Of a stretch of 64,000 nt of DNA, positions 62,956-64,000 are shown piece by piece. The DNA is from Paraburkholderia sp. ZP32-5. Lineage in GTDB: Bacteria; Pseudomonadota; Gammaproteobacteria; Burkholderiales; Burkholderiaceae. The notes beneath the pieces were generated by a model, which ran no database searches, was not told where the DNA came from, and was given only the letters and a program-made list of their open reading frames with translations. The stretch is taken from NCBI RefSeq assembly GCF_021390495.1, contig NZ_JAJEJP010000002.1, positions 620,001-684,000 of the forward strand, given 5' to 3'. Position 1 is the stretch's first letter. Every line of letters begins with the position of its first letter. The translations under genes and the position numbers were made by a program.

Positions 62956-64000
62956 ATGAATATCGACTTTCACTACGGTGTGGTCTACATTGCTGCGCGA
63001 ATCGGCGGAATGAAGCCCGGCGATGCATTGACCGTTGCCCATGCATGCCAGTATGTCGACGATGCGACAACGAGCGGAATACTGCGCTTTAAAGGCGGCG
63101 AGACATTCGAGCGTTTCGCGACCGCGCACAAATTATTCGATTACGCCAATACCGAGAATGACCAGAACCGCCTCGTCTGGGCGCCATTTCATTTTCTGCC
63201 GGCCGGAGTCGGTGAGAGCCTGGAAGAAAAAGCCATTTGCCGGCCGGATAGCGAAGTGGCGCGTGAAGTCGTGCGGCGCGCAATCCGGCAACGCGATTCG
63301 GAGACGGCATTGCACCGGCTCGGCGTGACGCTTCATACGTATGTCGATACCTGGGCGCACCAGGGGTTCGCCGGAATCGAAAGCCCGTGGAATCGCGTGC
63401 ATTCGCTGGAGGCCCAGGATTGCACGCACGAGGGCTGGCTGGCGAGCCTCAAGCAGGCGGTCAACCATCTGATCGAACATATCGAGGAAGACGTGGTGGC
63501 GATCGCGCTGCCGGTCGGCCATGGCGCCGCATTGCATTATCCCGATCAACCGTGGGCGCACTGGCACTATCTCGACGGCCGGAACAACCGCGTCACGCGA
63601 CACAATCTGCCGGATTTCGTGCAGGCGGCGGAAATGGCATGCCGCGCGGTACGCGGTTTTCTGGCCGGGAAAGAGGACTTCGAAAACCAGCCCGGCATGC
63701 CTGACGAAGTGAAAGAAGCGGTCACCACGCTGCTCGACACCAACCGGAATCTCGACGACAACATCCGTTTGCGAACAGTCCGCGAATGGGTGAAAGCCGG
63801 CCGCATTCCGGGTCTGGAAGAACAGGTGCCGGTTTATATCGGCAAAGGACACGGCTCGTGGAAGTACCTGGCCACCGGTCTGGCGTGCGATGACGATACC
63901 GGCGACCGCCCGGTATGGAGCAGTGACTTTGAGAAAAGCGACTATCGTCTCTTTCACGATGCAGTCAAACAGCACCGTTTCGTGATCACTCAGGAGATCC
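62956..64000 (+). CDS. DUF6765 family protein, runs off the window end
   Basis: The frame opens at ATG 62956 (AGGAG nine bases upstream) and continues without a stop to the last base, giving 348 codons. The start (MNIDFHYGVVYIAARIGGMK) and AHACQYVDDATTSGIL match DUF6765. HTYVDTWAHQGFAG and YPDQPWAHWHY are His/Asp-rich and could bind metal. There is no signal peptide. The function is unknown. Confidence 0.8.
   Translation, partial: MNIDFHYGVVYIAARIGGMKPGDALTVAHACQYVDDATTSGILRFKGGETFERFATAHKLFDYANTENDQNRLVWAPFHFLPAGVGESLEEKAICRPDSEVAREVVRRAIRQRDSETALHRLGVTLHTYVDTWAHQGFAGIESPWNRVHSLEAQDCTHEGWLASLKQAVNHLIEHIEEDVVAIALPVGHGAALHYPDQPWAHWHYLDGRNNRVTRHNLPDFVQAAEMACRAVRGFLAGKEDFENQPGMPDEVKEAVTTLLDTNRNLDDNIRLRTVREWVKAGRIPGLEEQVPVYIGKGHGSWKYLATGLACDDDTGDRPVWSSDFEKSDYRLFHDAVKQHRFVITQEI

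Overview
The window is a GC-rich chromosomal segment of a Gram-negative betaproteobacterium. The gene content points to Burkholderiales, most likely Burkholderia or Paraburkholderia: a Burkholderia-type trimeric porin, a phasin, a DUF2844/DUF3443 pair, two MocR regulators, an HU protein with a Lys/Ala-rich arm, and an Anbu cluster. The genus is inferred from gene content only. No rRNA, tRNA, CRISPR array, insertion sequence or prophage was seen. Most genes have short gaps and good ribosome binding sites.

Layout. 0-8.6 kb: a Lys/Ala-rich DUF6496 protein, a 14-bp minisatellite, an omega-amino-acid aminotransferase divergent from a MocR regulator, an isolated TadE/TadG pair, a LysE exporter, an amino-acid ABC binding protein, decayed DUF4142 and cupredoxin genes, and a small secreted lectin-like protein. 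8.7-16.9 kb: an ion and stress island with two ClC-CBS channels, a MarR regulator, an HPP-CBS membrane protein, two DUF1840 proteins, a universal stress protein and several small proteins. Five intergenic regions of this island carry the same dyad, TCA-N5-TGA with AT-rich flanks, which suggests a local MarR regulon. 17-21.8 kb: a lone receiver protein, a DUF4410 lipoprotein, a phasin, and the DUF2844/DUF3443 pair. 21.8-30.7 kb: a respiratory nitrate reductase operon, narGHJI, followed by a cytoplasmic parvulin and narK. 31-32.6 kb: an unrecognised P-loop NTPase. 32.9-38.1 kb: two tandem MarR genes and an EmrA/EmrB/NodT tripartite efflux pump, with three copies of the palindrome GTGCATATGCAC (one with a single mismatch). 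38.3-42.1 kb: a ketopantoate reductase-like enzyme, a small membrane protein, a second MocR regulator and the HU protein with a perfect terminator. 42.4-46.7 kb: the Anbu cluster (ATP-grasp, alpha-E, transglutaminase, proteasome-like protease). 46.8-54.5 kb: porin, BrkB/YihY protein, YbaK-like deacylase, SulP transporter, SYLF lipoprotein and a BBE-type flavoprotein. 55-58 kb: an exported Gly/His/Asp/Asn-rich repeat protein behind an AT-rich leader with strong hairpins. 58.2-64 kb: the PdeM/DEXH helicase DNA-damage pair, an FKBP isomerase, a DUF488 protein and a DUF6765 protein that runs off the end.

The two most notable signals are regulatory. One is the five-site dyad family that ties the ClC/HPP/Usp/DUF1840 island together. 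The other is the GTGCATATGCAC operator repeated before marR, marR and emrA, placed between the -35 and -10 of a probably leaderless promoter at the first gene. The long repeat protein and the orphan NTPase are the least explained proteins.
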